Positions 53,845-57,597 of a stretch of 57,597 nt of DNA are shown one piece after another; the first letter of the stretch is position 1, and each line of letters starts with the position of its first letter. The notes under the pieces are model-generated. The model ran no database searches, was not told the origin of the DNA, and was given only the letters and a program-made list of their open reading frames with translations. A program made the position numbers and the translations under genes. Source of the DNA: Desulfosporosinus sp. HMP52 (GTDB lineage: Bacteria; Bacillota; Desulfitobacteriia; Desulfitobacteriales; Desulfitobacteriaceae); contig NZ_JMGA01000007.1 in the NCBI RefSeq assembly GCF_000765145.1, forward strand, positions 1 through 57,597, written 5' to 3'.

Positions 53845-54921
53845 ATGGGTAATTTTGATTTACTCAAAGTCAAAGGGGTTTCTCGGCGTGATTTCATGAA
53901 ATTAATTGCAGCAACCACAGCAGCCCTAGGCCTACCCGAACTTATCGTCCCTAAAGCAGCCAGTGCGTTAGAACAAGCACTAAAGAAGCCGCCGGTTATC
54001 TGGTTGGAAGGGATGGATTGTACCGGTTGTACGGAATCGGCAATTTCTACCCTAAATCCTTCACCCGCTGAACTCATTCTAGACATGCTTTCCATACGCT
54101 ATCATGAAACTATTATGGCTGCATCAGGTCATACATCTGAGGAAGCATACCAGGCAACCTTAAAAGAAAATTTTGTATTAGTTGTAGAGGGATCCTGTCC
54201 TGCTAAAGAAGACCGGTTCTGTATGGTTGGTGGAAGACCATTCCGCAAAATACTTATTGAAGCTGCTCAAAAAGCTCAAGTGATTATAGCTATTGGAAGC
54301 TGCGCTTCTGAAGGTGCCGGAATCCCAGGAGCCTGTGCCACAGGTGCTGTAGGGGTAGCAGAGCTTCTCAGAAATGAGGGAATTAACAAGCCGGTCATAA
54401 ATCTTCCCTGTTGCCCAGTTAAACCTACAACTTTAATTGGCACTATTCTATATTACCTAACCTATCAAAAGGCACCAGCCCTGGATTCCCAAAATCGTCC
54501 GATAGCTTACTATGGCTCTTTACTGCATGACAACTGTCCGCGACGTGGTCACTTTGAAAACGGAAACTACCTTACAGACTGGAATGATCCGGTTCAAAAG
54601 GAATATTGCCTGATCTTAAAGGGCTGCAAAGGTCCAAAAACATACACTGACTGTGCACAAGTCTGGTGGAATGACAATGCCAACTTCTGCATTAATGCAG
54701 GATCTCCATGTTCCGGATGTTCAGAAAAAGACTTTTATAACGGATTTAGTCCTTTATATGCTAAACAAGAGATCTTTAAGCTGCCGGGAATTGGCCATGT
54801 TGACGCTGATACTGTAGGGTTCGTTGTTGGAGGGGCCGCGGCAATAGGACTGGGAGCACATTTAATTGCTACAGCAGCAAGCGGAAGATTGGGTAACAAG
54901 GATCATAAGGAGGACATGTAA
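53845..54921 (+). CDS. [NiFe] uptake hydrogenase small subunit, Tat-exported
   Basis: HyaA/HydA-type small subunit (358 residues). A twin-arginine signal SRRDFMK (R14, R15) exports the folded dimer. After it come the Fe-S ligands: proximal CTGC (MDCTGCTES), GSCPAKED, GSCASEG, LPCCPVKP; medial/distal ligands HDNCPRRGHFE, GCKGP, NFCINAG and CSGCSEKDF. A C-terminal helix (about 327-347) anchors it to the membrane. It passes electrons from H2 to the cytochrome b. A group 1 membrane-bound uptake type is likely. Confidence 0.95.
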   Translation: MGNFDLLKVKGVSRRDFMKLIAATTAALGLPELIVPKAASALEQALKKPPVIWLEGMDCTGCTESAISTLNPSPAELILDMLSIRYHETIMAASGHTSEEAYQATLKENFVLVVEGSCPAKEDRFCMVGGRPFRKILIEAAQKAQVIIAIGSCASEGAGIPGACATGAVGVAELLRNEGINKPVINLPCCPVKPTTLIGTILYYLTYQKAPALDSQNRPIAYYGSLLHDNCPRRGHFENGNYLTDWNDPVQKEYCLILKGCKGPKTYTDCAQVWWNDNANFCINAGSPCSGCSEKDFYNGFSPLYAKQEIFKLPGIGHVDADTVGFVVGGAAAIGLGAHLIATAASGRLGNKDHKEDM

Positions 54922-56483
54922 TGGCGAAAGTAGTAATCGATCCTTTAACACGTATTGAAGGACATTTAAGAGTTGAAGTTGAGGTTGAAAATGGAAAAGT
55001 TGTTGACGCTCATATCATAGGAACAATGTACCGTGGAATTGAGGCAATGCTCCGTGGCCGTGACCCCCGTGATGCCACATTTGTTACCGAGCGTGTGTGT
55101 GGAGTTTGTGCCGGCTCTCATGGTTGGGCATCTTCGCTGGCCCTAGACAAAGCTTACGGGGCAAATGTCCCCGCCGGAGGTCGGCTTATCCGAAATTTAA
55201 TCATTGGAGCCATGTACCTCCATGACCATCCTCTGCATTTCTATCATCTAAGTGCTCTGGACTACTTAGATGTCATGGCAGTCGCTCAATACCAGGGTAA
55301 AGATCCAGGTCTTTTGGCAGTTAAAGACAAAATTATCAAACTAGTTAATGCCGGAGATACTGCCCCCCTCACTCCACGCTATAAACCAGATGATTTTAGC
55401 GTTAATGATCCAGAGTTAGTGACCATGGCTGTTGCCCACTACCTTAAAGCCCTTGAGATGCAAGCAAAGGCTAAGAAGATGTCGGCACTGTTTGCTGGAA
55501 AACAACCCCATCAATCTTCTATTGTCGTCGGTGGGGTAACAATGCTTCCAAGTATTCAAGTGGTAGAGCAGTTCCGCTCCATGCTTTATGAGCAGCTTGA
55601 TTTTATTGAAAAAACCTATTTACAAGACGTATTAACATTTGGTACCGGCCCACTTCTGCCCTTAGCGCAGGCAGGTGTCGGAGGAGGAAGTCCAAACTAT
55701 CTGTCTTATGGCGGATTTGCCCGTGACGATGCCGGTAAGGATATGTTCTTCAAAGCCGGAGTGATTATGGATGGTAATTTAAGCAAAATCATTCCTGTGG
55801 ATGAATCTAAAATTACAGAAGACGTTCAGTATTCTTGGTATAAGGCAAGCGCTAAGGGCAAAACTCCCTACACCGAAGATACAATACCGGATCTTGATAA
55901 AAAAGGAGCTTATACCTTTGTTAAAGCTCCCCGCTATGATGGTAAACCTATTGAGGTTGGCCCTCTCGCTCGTATGCTTGTAATGCAGCCAAAAGGTCTC
56001 ATGGATATTATCGCTAAGTACGGTATTAAGCCCGGTGCTGTCGCACGCCATGCTGCCCGAGCCTATGAGACTCTCCTGATGGCTAAAGATATGTTCAATT
56101 GGTTAGACGCTTTAGAGAAGGAAATGGGCTCTAAAGATTTCCGCATTCATGATACGGATCATTGGGAGGCTCCGGCCACAGGACAAGGTGCAGGTATGAC
56201 AGAAGTCCCTCGCGGTTCTCTGGGTCACTTTATCAAAGTAGGGGATCATAAGATTGAGAACTACCAAATGGTCGTTCCGACTACTTGGAATTTTTCACCG
56301 AGAGATGATAAAGGGGTACGCGGTCCAGTGGAGGAAGCACTAATCGGCGTCCCGGTTCCTGACCTTGAGAATCCAGTTAACATTGTCCGGGTAGTCCGCT
56401 CCTATGACCCTTGTCTGGCTTGTGCGATCCATCTCATCCATCCGGAAACAAACAACATCAAAAAATTCCAGATCGGCTGGTAA
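54921..56483 (+). CDS. [NiFe] uptake hydrogenase large subunit
   Basis: Large subunit (520 residues) with the NiFe active site. L1 is RVCGVCAGSH (C60, C63) and L2 is DPCLACAIH (C498, C501), giving the four Ni/Fe cysteines. After H504 there are 16 more residues (LIHPETNN to the final W520), the peptide removed by the maturation protease once Ni is in place. It overlaps hydA by one base (TAATG), so the two are coupled. It oxidises H2 outside the membrane and rides on the small subunit's Tat signal. Confidence 0.96.
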   Translation: MAKVVIDPLTRIEGHLRVEVEVENGKVVDAHIIGTMYRGIEAMLRGRDPRDATFVTERVCGVCAGSHGWASSLALDKAYGANVPAGGRLIRNLIIGAMYLHDHPLHFYHLSALDYLDVMAVAQYQGKDPGLLAVKDKIIKLVNAGDTAPLTPRYKPDDFSVNDPELVTMAVAHYLKALEMQAKAKKMSALFAGKQPHQSSIVVGGVTMLPSIQVVEQFRSMLYEQLDFIEKTYLQDVLTFGTGPLLPLAQAGVGGGSPNYLSYGGFARDDAGKDMFFKAGVIMDGNLSKIIPVDESKITEDVQYSWYKASAKGKTPYTEDTIPDLDKKGAYTFVKAPRYDGKPIEVGPLARMLVMQPKGLMDIIAKYGIKPGAVARHAARAYETLLMAKDMFNWLDALEKEMGSKDFRIHDTDHWEAPATGQGAGMTEVPRGSLGHFIKVGDHKIENYQMVVPTTWNFSPRDDKGVRGPVEEALIGVPVPDLENPVNIVRVVRSYDPCLACAIHLIHPETNNIKKFQIGW

Positions 56484-56499
56484 TAAAGGAGGGAAGGAC

Positions 56500-57093
56500 A
56501 TGTCTAGCCACCAATTAGACTTAGACCACCCATTGTTTCAACGCGTTAGCCACTGGATCAATTTAATTAATTTCTTTATACTAACTATTTCAGGTTGGTT
56601 CATTCATTCCCCTTATCCAGGGATGCCTATGAACCTCATGCGGAATTTACACTTCATCTTTATGTATCTATTAATTATTAATGGAATTGTCCGTTTCTAT
56701 TACTCCTTTTTTGGCAAAAATAAAGACTATGATACATTTCTCATCAACTTACAGGACATTAAAACATTTTGGCCACAAATAAAGTACTATTTATTTATTG
56801 GCAAACACCCTGAAACCGGAAAATATAACCCTCTCCAAAAAATGGCCTATATTGCCTTGCCTATCATGGCTGTGGTTCAAGCAGTTACAGGGTTTATCCT
56901 TTACAAGCCCGTGGAATTAGCTAATGTAGCAGGCTATTTTGGAGGTTTGGCAGCCGTGCGTGGAATTCATTACCTCTTCATGTGGCTATTCATGGCTGTA
57001 ATCGCTGTTCATCTTTATCTAGTTTTTACATCCGCCTATGAGCAATTTCTGTTTATGTTTTTTGGCAAGAAACGAAAGGAGAAAAACGCATAG
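56500..57093 (+). CDS. Hydrogenase cytochrome b subunit
   Basis: A 197-residue four-helix cytochrome b (HyaC/HydC type) that anchors the hydrogenase and hands electrons to menaquinone. Histidines in the helices (SHWINLINFF, RNLHFIFMYL, GIHYLFMW, AVHLYLVF) are candidates for binding two b hemes. ATG at 56500 has AAAGGAGGG upstream; a longer frame from 56404 runs into the large-subunit gene and is rejected. Confidence 0.93.
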   Translation: MSSHQLDLDHPLFQRVSHWINLINFFILTISGWFIHSPYPGMPMNLMRNLHFIFMYLLIINGIVRFYYSFFGKNKDYDTFLINLQDIKTFWPQIKYYLFIGKHPETGKYNPLQKMAYIALPIMAVVQAVTGFILYKPVELANVAGYFGGLAAVRGIHYLFMWLFMAVIAVHLYLVFTSAYEQFLFMFFGKKRKEKNA

Positions 57094-57095
57094 CT

Positions 57096-57584
57096 ATGCA
57101 ATCGCCAAAAATCATGGTGATGGGAGTAGGAAATATCCTCTTATCTGATGAAGGTTTAGGAGTTCGGTTTTTAGACATATTTGCAAAAGACACATTTCCC
57201 GACAATGTAGAACTGCTTGAAGGGGGCACAGCGGGACTTGAACTAGTTCACTTAATTCAGGATGTAGATTTTCTCATTATCATAGATGCCATAAATGCTA
57301 ATGCTGAACCTGGGGCATTGTTCCGTTTTCAGCCTGGTGATCTTCAAGTGATCCCCGAACAATATGAGGTATCCTTTCATCAAATTGGCATTGTCGAAGT
57401 ACTCACTATGGCTAAAATCTTGGGGAATGCCCCACAAACCTTAATTTTTGGTATCCAACCAAAAAGTTTGGAGTGGGGATTAGAAATAAGTGCTGATATT
57501 GAGGCACTATTTCCTCGCTTGAAAGAATTAGTTCTTAAAGAGATAGACTCCATTCGGTACGAAGGTAAATTCACTACAACTTAA
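57096..57584 (+). CDS. Hydrogenase maturation protease (HyaD/HybD type)
   Basis: A 162-residue nickel-sensing endopeptidase that cuts off the C-terminal tail of the large subunit. The Ni-binding residues of HybD correspond to E19 (GVGNILLSDEGLG), D64 (IIIDAINA) and H95 (SFHQIGI). It begins two bases after the cytochrome gene stop. The run of A and the AGAGCC after its stop may begin a terminator cut by the window edge. Confidence 0.93.
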   Translation: MQSPKIMVMGVGNILLSDEGLGVRFLDIFAKDTFPDNVELLEGGTAGLELVHLIQDVDFLIIIDAINANAEPGALFRFQPGDLQVIPEQYEVSFHQIGIVEVLTMAKILGNAPQTLIFGIQPKSLEWGLEISADIEALFPRLKELVLKEIDSIRYEGKFTTT

Positions 57585-57597
57585 AAAAAGAGCCTTT

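Noticed and set aside
56404-57093. 229-residue version of the cytochrome b gene
   Set aside because: The extra N-terminus overlaps the large-subunit gene; AAAGGAGGG before 56500 marks the true start.

Overview
This window looks like a low-to-medium GC chromosome of an anaerobic, endospore-forming Firmicute of the class Clostridia, probably a Peptococcaceae member close to Desulfosporosinus or Desulfitobacterium. That placement is inferred from gene order shared with Bacillus subtilis, T-box leaders, sporulation-type genes (SpoIID-like, BofC-like, YjcZ-like) and a Tat-exported [NiFe] uptake hydrogenase. No rRNA or tRNA gene was found. Almost all genes lie on the minus strand. The plus-strand genes are trpB, rarA, a tryptophan-rich microgene and the hydrogenase operon.

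Layout: (1) 1-2.1 kb: the 5' part of a group IIC intron running off the left edge, sitting just behind a terminator palindrome, then two tandem DUF4911 genes and a U32 peptidase/TrhP-like gene. (2) 2.1-4.25 kb: a solitary trpB under a Trp T-box, then a non-coding stretch with a 227-bp near-palindrome and a short tandem repeat. (3) 4.25-13.8 kb: the conserved mltG, vanW-like, DUF1292, ruvX, aldo-keto reductase, ireB, alaS, AI-2E, PRC-barrel block. (4) 13.8-17.1 kb: mnmA, IscU-like, iscS, iscR-like, supplying sulfur for tRNA thiolation and Fe-S clusters. (5) 17.3-23 kb: rarA, trxA with a CsoR-like regulator, and hisS-aspS under a T-box. (6) 23.08-23.81 kb: a GC-rich non-coding island. (7) 23.8-31.9 kb: MBL hydrolase, dtd, rel, apt, recJ and a CDF metal exporter behind a NiCo-like riboswitch candidate. 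(8) 32.1-33.6 kb: a 33-residue Trp-rich protein gene facing six tiny YjcZ-like membrane-protein genes of two alternating types; none of the short ones had been delimited as genes. (9) 33.8-46.4 kb: polysaccharide deacetylase, secF/secD, HD and EcsC proteins, yajC, tgt, queA, SpoIID-like, ruvB/A/C, BofC-like and yebC. (10) 46.6-48.9 kb: Uma2-type gene, cysK, DUF3842. (11) 48.9-57.6 kb: hypE-D-C-F divergent from hydA-B-C and its maturation protease.

Functional logic: most of the window is housekeeping (translation quality, tRNA charging and modification, secretion, recombination, cell wall). The right end is one metabolic unit: a membrane-bound H2-uptake hydrogenase with most of its maturation genes; hypA and hypB are not present here. 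The most unusual material is the alternating YjcZ-like cluster with its Trp-rich neighbour, the group IIC intron/palindrome junction, the NiCo-like leader of the metal exporter, the alaS leader that keeps only the 3' half of a T-box, and two structured non-coding elements (about 4.0-4.25 kb and 23.1-23.8 kb). All names come from reading motifs and context by eye; no database search was run.
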